This document shows positions 49,234-60,951 of a stretch of DNA of 64,000 nucleotides, piece by piece; position 1 is the stretch's first letter, and each line of letters begins with the position of its first letter. A model generated the notes under the pieces. It saw nothing but the letters and a program-made list of their open reading frames with translations, did no database searches and had not been told where the DNA came from. The stretch is from positions 1-64,000 of the forward strand of contig NZ_PGVE01000078.1 in assembly GCF_002860255.1 (NCBI RefSeq), written 5' to 3'. Origin of the DNA: Neobacillus cucumis. GTDB lineage: Bacteria > Bacillota > Bacilli > Bacillales > Cytobacillaceae. Both the position numbers and the translations under genes were made by a program.

Positions 49234-49914
49234 TTACCGAAAGTAGTTCTCTATAGTTTTTGGCTTCCCAAGTAAATACCCTTGCATATATCTTACTCCA
49301 ATATCTAATAGTATTTCCTTTTGTTCCTCCGTTTCGACTCCTTCAACAATTAAGCTGATGTTCGTTTGTCTAGTAAAGTCTAGCATCCCTTTAATAATAT
49401 TCTTGGAATGGGTGGATTCCAGGTCTTTTACAAAGTCTTTATCCAACTTGATATAGTCCGGTTCTAAATCCAATACTAATTTAAAGTTAGAGTATTCTTT
49501 TCCAAAGTCATCTAAAGCTATTTTCAATCCCTTATCTTTTAAGGTTTCCATCCTTTTTAATATCCCTTGAGTAACTGTAAATTTGTTGTTTTCAGTAATC
49601 TCAAGAACAATCTTATCCATATTCTCAAATAGATCATCCATAAACCAGGCATCATCTATGCTTAATGGTGCCAAATTAACGAACACTCGCTCATTACCAT
49701 TCGTTTTGCTTAAAAATTCCCTAATAGATTTAGCTCGAGAAATTCGATCCAGCTTAGAACCATCGATTCCTCTTTCCACTGCCATATGGTAGTAATCTTC
49801 AAAACTATAAATTTTACCGTCTATTTCTCCTTTGGTTGTTGCTTCATACCCGATAACAGTGCCTTTCCAACAATCTAGGATTGGTTGAAAAAGTGAGATA
49901 ATTTTGTCCTCCAT
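49234..49914 (-). CDS. stand-alone EAL domain protein (c-di-GMP phosphodiesterase or receptor)
   Basis: The 226-aa protein is only an EAL domain, with no sensor or membrane part. The catalytic set is present: Glu24 (EAT instead of EAL), Asn80, Glu105, Asp135-Asp136 (DDFG), Lys156, Glu191 and Gln211. The EALLR signature is altered to EATTK, so activity may be reduced or it may be a c-di-GMP sensor. AGGAGGG precedes the ATG at 49914. It leads an operon with the SLATT-like gene. Confidence 0.85.
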   Translation of the reverse strand: MEDKIISLFQPILDCWKGTVIGYEATTKGEIDGKIYSFEDYYHMAVERGIDGSKLDRISRAKSIREFLSKTNGNERVFVNLAPLSIDDAWFMDDLFENMDKIVLEITENNKFTVTQGILKRMETLKDKGLKIALDDFGKEYSNFKLVLDLEPDYIKLDKDFVKDLESTHSKNIIKGMLDFTRQTNISLIVEGVETEEQKEILLDIGVRYMQGYLLGKPKTIENYFR

Positions 49915-50140
49915 TATGAATTGTCCCTCCTAGTTTTTGAACGATAGTAAAGTTTATTTTAAAAATGGGTATATTAGAATGGGGAATTTAGTAAGTTTAT
50001 TAAGCTAAAGATGCTGATTTCCGCATCTGGGATTGTGAGGGTTCCCTCTTATCGGTTGGGGGATCAGGTTAAGCACCCGATATGATATAGATGAAAAATT
50101 TTCTCTTAATTAGTAAATAGCACTAAAAATAACTTAAATA

Positions 50141-50280
50141 GACGGAGAGATTCCGCCTATTGACTCGAAAAATGTAAAAATTGGGGATTTTGCATTGCGT
50201 AATCGGAAAATTTCCCTTTATATACCCCGAAGCGAGCTCCCATTTCGCATCTAACCGAAAAATCTCCGCTTATTGTACAA
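50141..50280 (+). repeat. three degenerate CGGAAAATTTCCGC repeat units
   Basis: Units at 50141 (GACGGAGAGATTCCGCCTAT), 50201 (AATCGGAAAATTTCCCTTTA) and 50252 (TAACCGAAAAATCTCCGCTT) share one pattern with local inverted symmetry, spaced about 50-60 bp apart. Similar words are common between genes of Bacillaceae. The rest of the 650-bp gap (49915-50566) holds the hairpin and attachment-like repeat below. Confidence 0.55.
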
Positions 50281-50383
50281 CCTAATGCTTTAATAAGTTG
50301 TTTCGGTGCTTCTTTTTGATTTTATATATCCATTCCGCGATTTTGAAATTGTTGTAAATTAACTGCCTCTTAAACAGGTGAGG

Positions 50384-50401
50384 TGAACCGTACCATAAAT
50401 A
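50384..50401 (+). other. SCC-type attachment-like repeat 2
   Basis: TGAACCGTACCATAAATA matches the rlmH 3' end copy (44803) at 16 of 18 positions, and the following GGTGCGGTTTTTT resembles the sequence naturally downstream of rlmH in staphylococci. It overlaps an intrinsic terminator that has no gene before it on this strand. Confidence 0.55.
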
Positions 50402-50416
50402 GGTGCGGTTTTTTAA
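50386..50416 (+). terminator. orphan terminator at the attachment-like repeat
   Basis: AACCGTACC and GGTGCGGTT pair (one wobble) around ATAAATA and end in TTTT. No plus-strand gene lies within 2 kb upstream. It looks like a displaced rlmH terminator. Confidence 0.6.
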
Positions 50417-50533
50417 TTGGAAATTGGACCATTACGTACTAATAAAAACAGCCATTTTATTTGGTAAATCGGTTTTCTCAATTTTAGGTTTGCACTTTCC
50501 AACGCTTCTGCATATATATAAACCTATGAGTAA

Positions 50534-52908
<2,375 letters not shown>

Positions 52909-52959
52909 AGTATAGAAACTCCTCCTTTCTTCAGCCGGACAGTTCCTCCTTTACATTCG

Positions 52960-54075
52960 TTAATCAAATTGTTCATGATTGCGGTAACCGCCCTTTCGTA
53001 AATACTCTTCCATTTTGGCTTCCTTTACATCACTATCTACCATCTCTTTAATTAGCTCGTGCAGATTGTATTTAGGGGACCAGCCTAATTTCTGTTTTGC
53101 TTTATTGGGATTTCCTAACAGCAGATCGACTTCGCTTGGCCGGAAATAACGAGGGTCTACAGATACAATAGGCTTTCCAGTTGGGATTTGAAAATCGGGG
53201 TGATGGCATGCTTTCACGAATCCCTTTTCCTCTACGTTCTCCCCCTTGAATTCCAAGTCAATGCCTACTTGTGCAAAAGCCAGTCTAACAAAATCTCTTA
53301 CTTTCGTGGTGACTCCCGTCGCAATGACAAAGTCTTGTGGTTCGTTCTGCTGAAGCATGAGCCACATTGCTTCTACATAGTCTTTAGCATGTCCCCAATC
53401 CCTTTGGGCATTTAAATTCCCTAAGTACAGTTGATCCTGGAGTCCCAGAGCGATTCTTGCAACTGCCCGAGTAATCTTACGGGTAACAAAAGTTTCCCCT
53501 CGGATAGGGCTTTCATGGTTAAACAGGATACCATTGCAGGCATATATCCCATAGGCTTCCCGATAATTTACAGTAATCCAATAAGCATAGAGCTTAGCAA
53601 CGGCATAGGGGCTTCGGGGATAAAATGGCGTTTTTTCCGTTTGCGGAGTTTCCTGAACCAAACCGTACAATTCGGACGTGGAAGCTTGATAGACCTTAGT
53701 TTTATGGGTAAGACCAAGAATTCGGACTGCCTCCAAAATCCGAAGGATCCCAAGGCCGTCTGTATTTGCTGTATATTCAGGTGTATCAAAGCTGACATGA
53801 ACATGGCTCATGGCGCCAAGATTATAAATCTCATCAGGTTGGATTGTTTGAATTAGCCGGATTAAATTGGTAGAGTCGGTCAAATCTCCATAATGGAGAA
53901 AAAACTTGGCATCAGGCTCATGGGGATCTTGGTACAAGTGATCAATCCGATTTGTATTTAGCAGGGAACTTCTTCGTTTTAAGCCGTGAACGGTATATCC
54001 TTTTTCTAGCAGTAATTCGGCAAGATAGGCTCCATCTTGGCCTGTAATACCTGTTATTAATGCAACTTTTCCCAT
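52960..54075 (-). CDS. gmd: GDP-mannose 4,6-dehydratase
   Basis: Gmd (371 aa) converts GDP-mannose to GDP-4-keto-6-deoxymannose. The motif [18 protein letters not shown], the [15 protein letters not shown] segment and [12 protein letters not shown] (YxxxK) are diagnostic. The ATG at 54075 is two bases after the fucosyltransferase stop, and its AGGAGG ribosome site is formed by the last two Arg codons of that gene, a tight coupling. Confidence 0.96.
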   Translation of the reverse strand: MGKVALITGITGQDGAYLAELLLEKGYTVHGLKRRSSLLNTNRIDHLYQDPHEPDAKFFLHYGDLTDSTNLIRLIQTIQPDEIYNLGAMSHVHVSFDTPEYTANTDGLGILRILEAVRILGLTHKTKVYQASTSELYGLVQETPQTEKTPFYPRSPYAVAKLYAYWITVNYREAYGIYACNGILFNHESPIRGETFVTRKITRAVARIALGLQDQLYLGNLNAQRDWGHAKDYVEAMWLMLQQNEPQDFVIATGVTTKVRDFVRLAFAQVGIDLEFKGENVEEKGFVKACHHPDFQIPTGKPIVSVDPRYFRPSEVDLLLGNPNKAKQKLGWSPKYNLHELIKEMVDSDVKEAKMEEYLRKGGYRNHEQFD

Positions 54076-54077
54076 AA

Positions 54078-54965
54078 TTACCTCCTGTCTATTTTTCTTT
54101 TAAAAGCTAAATCATATTTAGAATCAAATATGGAAGATAGAAACTCTAGTAATTGTTTTTCTCCAATTTCATCCGGATTTACATCCGCTGAATAAATGGG
54201 CTCTTTTAGCATTTGACTAAATAGCTGCTTATCCTTATCAATTTCTATTATCCTCTTTACAACATCTTCAAAAGAGTCAAAATCATGGCAATTGATAAAA
54301 GCCTTAGGATTGAATTCTTTAGCAATGGATGGATTGCCCCAATAGATTGGTATGGTTTGTGCAGCAAATGCCTGAATGATCTTTTCTGTTGTATATCCTT
54401 CAGACGTACTATTTTCAAAAGCAATACTAAATTTATAATTTTTTTGAAATTGTAGTTTATCGTCGACTCTATAGCCTAAGTTATTTCTGATTTTCCCCCC
54501 GGAGTCTACGGTTTTATACTTTGATAGCAAATCAAAAAACAATTCTCGGTTACGATGTGCTGAACCGTTTGAATAGATAAAGTTACAAAATAAAACTTTC
54601 CTCTCAATTTCGCTATCAGATATTAAATGTTTGTTTTTTGCTAACATATAGTCTTGAGTGTATAAAAAATATAAGGGGAATCTAATGGATCTATCATTAG
54701 ATGGTGGGTAATTAAAACCTATAGCATAATCACATTCATTTAAATTAGGCTGCCTATTCTCACCAGTATAGAATATCTTTACACAGTCATATTTTAGGTG
54801 TTCTCTTCCAAAGCAAGAATAGATAAGATAATCCGGGTCATCACTAATCGTAATATCGTACTTTGTTCTCAATAAATTTGTAAAAAAATTACTGTTTTTA
54901 TCAAATCTCCTCCCCCTCCAAAAGTCAGTAAAATTTATTTTAATTTTTGGTTTCAAACTTATCAC
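54078..54965 (-). CDS. alpha-1,3-fucosyltransferase-like GT10 glycosyltransferase
   Basis: This 295-aa cytoplasmic glycosyltransferase has the GT10 donor-site signature FENS (183-186), GYTTEK (190-195) and IPIYWG (205-210), then FNPKAFIN. It is therefore expected to transfer L-fucose from GDP-fucose, made by manC, gmd and fcl beside it, to a surface glycan. The start is uncertain: the GTG at 54965 abuts GAGG, while the TTG at 54956 has better spacing. The acceptor is unknown. GT10 enzymes are rare in Bacillaceae as far as I know. Confidence 0.87.
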   Translation of the reverse strand: MISLKPKIKINFTDFWRGRRFDKNSNFFTNLLRTKYDITISDDPDYLIYSCFGREHLKYDCVKIFYTGENRQPNLNECDYAIGFNYPPSNDRSIRFPLYFLYTQDYMLAKNKHLISDSEIERKVLFCNFIYSNGSAHRNRELFFDLLSKYKTVDSGGKIRNNLGYRVDDKLQFQKNYKFSIAFENSTSEGYTTEKIIQAFAAQTIPIYWGNPSIAKEFNPKAFINCHDFDSFEDVVKRIIEIDKDKQLFSQMLKEPIYSADVNPDEIGEKQLLEFLSSIFDSKYDLAFKRKIDRR

Positions 54966-55134
54966 CCTCTTTAATTTTTTAATCCGCTCTGCACCATGAA
55001 AAGCAGGCCTTAAAAAACTAATGCCAAATGAAATCTCTTCTTCTTTTACTTGTTAATTTTTAAGAAACATTCTCTTAAGCAATATATGCATGTCCTTCTA
55101 TAAACGTTCTACGGACTATCTCTATTAAGTAAGG

Positions 55135-55152
55135 TGAACCTTACCATAACAT
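55135..55152 (+). other. SCC-type attachment-like repeat 3
   Basis: AGGTGAACCTTACCATAA (55132-55149) matches AGGTGAACCGTACCATAA at 50381-50398 in 17 of 18 bases, same orientation. The two copies bracket the GDP-fucose module almost exactly. Confidence 0.45.
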
Positions 55153-55919
55153 TAATCCCTCGTTCTAATCCCAATAATTTCTCCATTCTCAGGTACCAAA
55201 TATATATTTTCTAAGTGGTTCTGTCTTATATAATCGCTAACCTCTTTCCGTTTTAGTAAACAGTGATTCCAAGATTCCATATGTGAAATGATTAATTTAG
55301 TATGTGGTGAAGTCTGTCTTATCTTTTCAATATCAGCTATCCCCATTGTGATTGGCAGGCCTTCTAAGAAACGAGCTTCCCCTGCAAAAACAATGGCTGT
55401 ATCCGGAGAGAAATGTCTAAAATAATGTTCAATTTCGGAATACCATACACTATCCCCAATAATATATAAGCTTGGCTCATCCTTTGCCCTTAATATGAAT
55501 CCTGAAACAGGGCCCATTGCTTCCGCCAGTTGACCATGACCGTGTCTCCCTTCCGTTCGAATCAGTTCTATCCCCTGCCAAATATATTCCTTACTTATGG
55601 CCATGACACATTCGAATCCTCTATCTTTCATTAAAAGCTCATCTGCAGGCTGACAAAATAAAGGGAGATCCTTAGGTAAAATGGAAATAGCCTGGTCATC
55701 AAAATGATCACGGTGCGAGTGTGTGACAATAATTGCATCAATGTCTACTAGACTCTCCAAGTCGACTGGTAATGAAGTTAAAGGATTATTTAGATGTTGA
55801 TTTGGGGCATTAGGAACTGGTGCAAGTGTCCCCTGCTCGCTAAACATTGGATCTAAAAGGAATGTTAGACCTTTAAAAGTAATAAGATGGGTTGCATGGC
55901 GTATTAATTGAATCTGCAT
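55152..55919 (-). CDS. UlaG-like MBL-fold metal-dependent hydrolase
   Basis: The 255-aa protein has the metallo-beta-lactamase motif THSHRDH at 66-72, preceded by LLDPMFS, and further conserved GDSVWY and ISHMESWNH. It resembles the UlaG/YfiT-type lactonase or phosphodiesterase families. It is divergent from the Lrp-type gene, which may regulate it. The substrate is not evident. Confidence 0.82.
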   Translation of the reverse strand: MQIQLIRHATHLITFKGLTFLLDPMFSEQGTLAPVPNAPNQHLNNPLTSLPVDLESLVDIDAIIVTHSHRDHFDDQAISILPKDLPLFCQPADELLMKDRGFECVMAISKEYIWQGIELIRTEGRHGHGQLAEAMGPVSGFILRAKDEPSLYIIGDSVWYSEIEHYFRHFSPDTAIVFAGEARFLEGLPITMGIADIEKIRQTSPHTKLIISHMESWNHCLLKRKEVSDYIRQNHLENIYLVPENGEIIGIRTRD

Positions 55920-56110
55920 CGCTTATTCTCTCCTCGTCGTTTTATTGTCTAGATCATTGTATGCTTTCCATGTTTTCACCAACAGGGTCTGATGAAAAGG
56001 ATATCGTAACTTTTGTTTCATCATGAAAGAAATTTATAACCTAATCGACTTTCAGTCATTTACAATAGAATTAGAAAACATTTGCTGTTTCTTTTGAGAG
56101 GAGAGTCCAT

Positions 56111-56521
56111 ATGGATGAAATTGACTTTCAAATCCTTGAATTACTAAAACATAACTCCCGTATACAATGGAAAGAAATCGGAAAATTGATACATATGACA
56201 GGCCAGGCCGTTGGCAATAGAATCCGCCGGATGGAAGAGGAAGGGATTATAGAACAATACACTATTGCAGTAAATGAATTAAAACTTGGGAAAAGTATTC
56301 AAGCATTTATAATGGTATTTTTAAAATCAAATCACCACCTTGAATTTCAAAAATACCTAAAAGGTAATCCGGATATAAAAGAAGTTCACCGGATTAGTGG
56401 TGAAGGCTGCTATCTTATTAAGGCAAGTATTTCTGATCAATTAGCTTTAAATAATACCCTTGATGAGATCCTTAAATATGCTAACTACAGAGTTAATATA
56501 TCCATAGGGAAAATAAAATAA
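56111..56521 (+). CDS. Lrp/AsnC-family transcriptional regulator
   Basis: The 136-aa protein has an N-terminal helix-turn-helix (MDEIDFQILELLKHNSRIQW, MTGQAVGNRIRRMEEEGII) and a RAM ligand domain (VHRISGEGCYLIKASI). AGAGGAGAG precedes the ATG. It shares a 191-bp divergent promoter region with the MBL-fold gene. The ligand is unknown, most likely an amino acid or a related small molecule. Confidence 0.9.
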   Translation: MDEIDFQILELLKHNSRIQWKEIGKLIHMTGQAVGNRIRRMEEEGIIEQYTIAVNELKLGKSIQAFIMVFLKSNHHLEFQKYLKGNPDIKEVHRISGEGCYLIKASISDQLALNNTLDEILKYANYRVNISIGKIK

Positions 56522-56633
56522 AAAAGTTCATATTAAGAGAGACAAGGGGAATTTTGAAAAATCAATTATGTACTGTTTAGGGTGTAAACTTTCTATTAAG
56601 TCAAAAAATAGATAAAAAACACTCTATCAAAAC

Positions 56634-56813
56634 ACTAGTATACTAGTATATAAATGTGTTAATATCACTGTATAGACTTCTTACATATAAAAATGAATGT
56701 GTTTACATTTTATGACTAAAGGGAGGGCTGCAGTTTTTTTTGTCAGTAATTAAGGTTTGTTAAGCAAGAATAAAAATAAAAAGTTTATTACAGCAGTTCT
56801 TGTATACTAGTAT
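56634..56813. promoter_or_regulatory. candidate GntR operators upstream of the aldonate operon
   Basis: ACTAGTATACTAGT (56634-56647) is a perfect 14-bp palindrome, and CTTGTATACTAGTAT (56799-56813) repeats its core just before the first dehydrogenase gene. The same core occurs at the promoter of the GntR gene (60891-60912). The 315-bp gap otherwise shows no clear catabolite-repression site. Confidence 0.6.
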
Positions 56814-56836
56814 TTTAAAAAAGAGGAGTATGTATT

Positions 56837-57859
56837 ATGAAAGCGATACAAGTGGTTAAACCAGGACAGCTTGAGATCATTGAGAAAGAAATGCCTCAGA
56901 TTCAACATGAAAAGGAAGTTCTGATTCAAGTGAAGATGACTGGTATCTGTGGTTCAGATATCCACATCTATCATGGAACCTCTCCTGTGGCTACCTATCC
57001 GCGTGTAATCGGACATGAAGTGACGGGCCAAGTTGTAAAGACTGGTAATGGAGTTACCTCTCTTAAGGTAGATGATCATGTAGTCATCGAGCCCATTATG
57101 ACATGTGGGAAATGCTACGCATGCCGAAGTGGAAGACAAAATGTCTGCCAAAACTTAAAGGTTTTTGGAGTTCATATTGATGGTGGTTACCAGGAGTATA
57201 TCGTTGTTCCAGAGAAAATGGCTCACAAGGTCGATCCTACATTAGATTGGAAAGAATCCGTTTTAGTTGAACCCTTTACCATTGGGGCACAAGCAAGTTG
57301 GCGTGGGGATGTTAGACAGGGTGATGTGGTGTTTATCATGGGAGCCGGCCCGATTGGAATTTGTGCATTGCAGATTGCTAAGTATAGAGGAGCAACATGC
57401 ATCATCTCCGACTTAAGTGAAGAAAAGCTTTCCTATGCGAGTCATCTTGGTGCAGATTTTACGATCAATCCACTGAAAGATGATATTTTTGCAAAAATAG
57501 GTGAATTGACTGAGGATATGGGGGCCAATGTGGTAATCGATGCGGTATGTACACCGAAAACATTTGAACAAGCAGTACAACTGGCTTCAGTTGCAGGGAG
57601 AATTGTCGTTTTAGGTTTCTCCGAAGAAAAATCAGGAATCCCTCAATTAGAGATTACGAAAAAGGAATTGACCGTTAGTGGATCCCGATTACAAACGAAT
57701 CAGTTTCCTGAAGTTATCCATTTATTTAATAATGGAAAAATTGATACGGATAGCTTTGTAACACATACTTTCCCTTTTGAGCAAGTGAAAGACGCGATTC
57801 ATTTAATTGAAACAAATCCAGATACGGTAAGAAAAGCCCTATTAGATTTTTCGAGATAA
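56837..57859 (+). CDS. zinc-dependent sugar-acid dehydrogenase
   Basis: A 340-aa medium-chain dehydrogenase. Catalytic zinc ligands are C38 and H60-E61; structural zinc ligands are C90, C93, C96 and C104. The NAD site is GAGPIG. Proteins of this type next to uxuA usually oxidise L-gulonate or L-galactonate at C5, giving fructuronate or tagaturonate. The exact substrate is an inference from context. It is the first gene of a four-gene operon. Confidence 0.82.
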   Translation: MKAIQVVKPGQLEIIEKEMPQIQHEKEVLIQVKMTGICGSDIHIYHGTSPVATYPRVIGHEVTGQVVKTGNGVTSLKVDDHVVIEPIMTCGKCYACRSGRQNVCQNLKVFGVHIDGGYQEYIVVPEKMAHKVDPTLDWKESVLVEPFTIGAQASWRGDVRQGDVVFIMGAGPIGICALQIAKYRGATCIISDLSEEKLSYASHLGADFTINPLKDDIFAKIGELTEDMGANVVIDAVCTPKTFEQAVQLASVAGRIVVLGFSEEKSGIPQLEITKKELTVSGSRLQTNQFPEVIHLFNNGKIDTDSFVTHTFPFEQVKDAIHLIETNPDTVRKALLDFSR

Positions 57860-57949
57860 ATGATAAAGAGGTAGATTTTGATAGTTTTGTAAAGGGAATG
57901 AGAACGATACATCGAATTATGTTTATAAAAATAAAAGGAGTGGATAGCG

Positions 57950-59059
57950 ATGCAAATGACATGGAGATGGTATGGGGAAGGAAACGATTCGATTACACTT
58001 GGTCATATCCGGCAAATTCCGGGTGTAATGGGAGTGGTTTGGTCTCTGCATGATAAGGTTGCAGGAGAAGAATGGGAGATGGAAAGAATTCAGGAGGCTG
58101 CTGACCAAATTCGAAGCAAAGGATTCAGCCCAGCTGTTGTAGAAAGCGTAAACATCCATGATGATATCAAAATCGGACTGCCTACCAGGGATAAGTATAT
58201 TGACATTTATATCGATACGATTAAGAAGCTTTCTAAAGTTGGAGTGAAAGTGATTTGCTATAATTTTATGCCGGTTTTTGACTGGACGAGGACGGATTTA
58301 TATAAGGAATTGCCTGACGGTTCAAATGCCCTATTTTATGAAAAGGCTGCCATTACTGATGATCCAATGGATATGGTTAAAAAAATCCTGGAGGGTGCCG
58401 GTGATTTTACAATGCCAGGCTGGGAACCAGAACGTTTAGCGAAGTTGGATGATTTATTTAAGGCCTATGAGGGAGTGACAGAAGACATTCTTTTTGACAA
58501 CCTCAAATACTTCCTTGAACGAGTAATTCCTGTATGCGAAGAATATGATGTGAAAATGGCCATCCATCCGGATGATCCAGCTTGGCCGATTTTCGGATTA
58601 CCGCGCATTATTCGCAATAGAGAGTATATTAGACGATTCCTTAATCTTGTAGATAGTCCTTATAACGGATTAACCTTCTGTACAGGATCATTAGGAACCA
58701 ATCCAGAAAATGATTTACCGTCCATGATTCACGAGTTTCATGATCGGATTCATTTTGCGCATATCCGTAATGTAAAGGTATTTGAAAATGGCGATTTTAT
58801 TGAAGTATCTCACCGCGGTCAAGATGGAAGTGTCGATGTATGCGAAGTCATCAAGGCTTATCATGAAAATGGGTTTACAGGTTATGTTCGTCCGGATCAT
58901 GGCCGTCACCTTTGGGGAGAAGAGAAGCACTGCCGACCTGGTTATGGTTTGTATGATAGAGCCCTAGGTATTATGTACATGCTTGGTGTTTGGGACAGCC
59001 TTGAAAAGGAAAAAGGACGAGAAAGAGCCATTACAGTTCAATCGAAGCAGCATATCTAA
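57950..59059 (+). CDS. uxuA: mannonate dehydratase
   Basis: UxuA (369 aa) dehydrates D-mannonate to 2-keto-3-deoxygluconate. The family start MTWRWYGEGNDSITLGHIRQ, then VWSLHDKVAGEEW, and the metal/active segments MAIHPDDPAWP, HFAHIRNVK and RPDHGRHLWGE are all present. AAAAGGAGTGG precedes the ATG. The KDG product is then handled by the next two genes. Confidence 0.96.
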   Translation: MQMTWRWYGEGNDSITLGHIRQIPGVMGVVWSLHDKVAGEEWEMERIQEAADQIRSKGFSPAVVESVNIHDDIKIGLPTRDKYIDIYIDTIKKLSKVGVKVICYNFMPVFDWTRTDLYKELPDGSNALFYEKAAITDDPMDMVKKILEGAGDFTMPGWEPERLAKLDDLFKAYEGVTEDILFDNLKYFLERVIPVCEEYDVKMAIHPDDPAWPIFGLPRIIRNREYIRRFLNLVDSPYNGLTFCTGSLGTNPENDLPSMIHEFHDRIHFAHIRNVKVFENGDFIEVSHRGQDGSVDVCEVIKAYHENGFTGYVRPDHGRHLWGEEKHCRPGYGLYDRALGIMYMLGVWDSLEKEKGRERAITVQSKQHI

Positions 59060-59091
59060 TGCAGCTGCTTGTAAAGCAAGGAGAGAAAATA

Positions 59092-59745
59092 ATGCAAAAA
59101 CTAAATGTATTGACGAGAATATCCGAATGCGGTGTAGTCGCCGTTGTAAGGGCAGATTCCAAGGAAGAAGCCATTAAAATATCCGAAGCCTGTGTAAACG
59201 GCGGCATTATTGGGATTGAGGTTACCTTTACTGTACAAGGGGCAGATGAGGTGATCAAAGAATTAGTTTCTATTTACCGTGGGAATCCTGAGGTAGTCAT
59301 TGGAGCAGGGACAGTTCTGGATGCAGCGACAGCAAGGATTGCTATTCTTGCGGGCGCACAGTTTGTCGTTAGTCCGGCATTTGATAACGAGACGGCAAAA
59401 CTATGTAATCTTTATCAAATTCCTTATATGCCAGGATGCATGACAATCACAGAAATCAAGCATGCATTAGAAGCAGGGGTCGATATTGTTAAACTATTTC
59501 CTGGAAATGCCTTCGGACCTGATTTTGTAAAAGCGGTAAAGGCTCCCCTTCCACAAGTGAATATTATGCCAACTGGCGGGGTCGACTTAGATAATGTGGC
59601 TAAATGGATAAAAAATGGCTGTGTGGCTGTTGGCGTGGGTGGAAATTTAGTAGCACCAGCAAAAAATGGGGATTTTGACAAAATTACAGAATATGCGAAG
59701 CAATATATACAAAAAGTTCAAGAGGCGCGAGGGAACGACCGATGA
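59092..59745 (+). CDS. kdgA: KDPG/KHG aldolase
   Basis: KdgA (217 aa) splits 2-keto-3-deoxy-6-phosphogluconate into pyruvate and glyceraldehyde-3-phosphate. Arg20 and Glu43 lie in the active site, and Lys134 in DIVKLFPGNAFGP forms the Schiff base. The frame is open from 59059, but the ATG at 59092 has AAGGAGAG 7 bases upstream. It overlaps kdgK by 4 bp. Confidence 0.94.
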   Translation: MQKLNVLTRISECGVVAVVRADSKEEAIKISEACVNGGIIGIEVTFTVQGADEVIKELVSIYRGNPEVVIGAGTVLDAATARIAILAGAQFVVSPAFDNETAKLCNLYQIPYMPGCMTITEIKHALEAGVDIVKLFPGNAFGPDFVKAVKAPLPQVNIMPTGGVDLDNVAKWIKNGCVAVGVGGNLVAPAKNGDFDKITEYAKQYIQKVQEARGNDR

Positions 59746-60755
59746 AAAAAATAGTTACACTTGGAGAAATTATGCTTCGGCTTTCCGTAAATAACAGTGA
59801 AAAGCTTTTTCAAGCTGATCAACTAACGATGCATTATGGCGGAGCAGAAGCAAATGTGGCAGTGTCACTTTCCAACTTTGGGCATGACGTTTATTTTGTC
59901 AGTAAAATACCGGAAAATCCATTAGGGATAGCCGTGGAGAGACAAATGAAAGCAAACAGTGTTCATACGGACTATCTAATGAAAGGCGGCGAACGATTAG
60001 GTACATACTATCTGGAAATCGGAGTCGGACAAAGAAGCTCCCAGGTGACTTATGACAGGAAATACTCCAGTTTTTCCATGCTTAGAACAGAGGAGATTAA
60101 TCTAGATGAAGTTTTTTCTGGGGTTGAACTCTTCCATGTTTCCGGTATAACCCCTGCCCTATCTCAAAATTTAAAAGAATTGACATTGCTTGCGCTAAAA
60201 AAAGCGAAGGAAAAAGGGATTCTTACTAGCTTTGATTTTAATTACCGGGCAAAACTTTGGAGTCAGCAAGAGGCAGCAGAAACAATCAAGGAATTGCTTC
60301 CATTTGTTGATATATGTTCATGTGGTGAATTAGATGCTGTTTATATTCTCGGCATGGATCAAGCTGACCATTCCTTACCGAGAGAGGAAAAGTTAAGATA
60401 TTATTATTCAAAATTAATCGAAATGTATCCAAACATTCGATATATAGGTTCAACGTTTCGAAACATTATTTCTGCTTCAACAAATACACTTCAAGGGAAC
60501 TATTTCACTGAGGGAGAGTTATACCAATCAAAGGTTTTCCAGATCGATCACATAGTTGACCGGGTAGGAGGCGGTGATGCTTTTGCGGCAGGTATTTTAT
60601 ATGGAATCTTAGAAAATATGCCTTCTGAGGAACTAATTGCATTTGCAACCGCGGCATCTGCTTTGAAACATACGGTTCATGGTGATTATAATGTGTTCTC
60701 AGTAGATGAGGTTGTTACCTTTGCCAATAATGGAGCAGGGAAAATCGTCCGCTAA
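59742..60755 (+). CDS. kdgK: 2-dehydro-3-deoxygluconokinase
   Basis: KdgK (337 aa) phosphorylates KDG to KDPG. It is a PfkB-family sugar kinase with GGAEANVAVSLSNFG near the N-terminus and the C-terminal signature DRVGGGDAFAAGILYG holding the catalytic Asp. The start overlaps the kdgA stop (ATGA). The gene order kinase after aldolase fits the KDG pathway. A terminator follows. Confidence 0.95.
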   Translation: MKKIVTLGEIMLRLSVNNSEKLFQADQLTMHYGGAEANVAVSLSNFGHDVYFVSKIPENPLGIAVERQMKANSVHTDYLMKGGERLGTYYLEIGVGQRSSQVTYDRKYSSFSMLRTEEINLDEVFSGVELFHVSGITPALSQNLKELTLLALKKAKEKGILTSFDFNYRAKLWSQQEAAETIKELLPFVDICSCGELDAVYILGMDQADHSLPREEKLRYYYSKLIEMYPNIRYIGSTFRNIISASTNTLQGNYFTEGELYQSKVFQIDHIVDRVGGGDAFAAGILYGILENMPSEELIAFATAASALKHTVHGDYNVFSVDEVVTFANNGAGKIVR

Positions 60756-60789
60756 AAATTTGTAATTAACCAATTAAGTTTAACATGAC

Positions 60790-60826
60790 GCCTATTTCAC
60801 TATTTTAGTGGAATAGGCTATTTTTT
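60790..60826 (+). terminator. aldonate operon terminator
   Basis: GCCTATTTCACT and AGTGGAATAGGC pair (one wobble) over 5 nt, followed by ATTTTTT. Confidence 0.88.
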
Positions 60827-60861
60827 AAAAAATGAAAAATCCGTTATTGCGTACAGTCTTG

Positions 60862-60912
60862 TTGACTTACATAATACACAGAAGTAGAATTTTAGTATAC
60901 AAGTATACTAAA
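60862..60912 (+). promoter_or_regulatory. gntR promoter with overlapping operator
   Basis: -35 TTGACT (60862-60867), a 17-bp spacer and -10 TAGAAT (60885-60890). Immediately after lies the near-palindrome TTAGTATACAAGTATACTAA, which shares the GTATAC core with the two sites upstream of the dehydrogenase gene. This layout suggests autorepression. Confidence 0.75.
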
Positions 60913-60951
60913 GCTTAAAACAAAAAAACAATATGTAAAGAGGTGTCCATT

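Noticed and set aside
56522-56836. Catabolite-response (cre) element before the aldonate operon
   Set aside because: The best candidates, including TGAGAACGATACAT near 57900, fail the conserved end positions.
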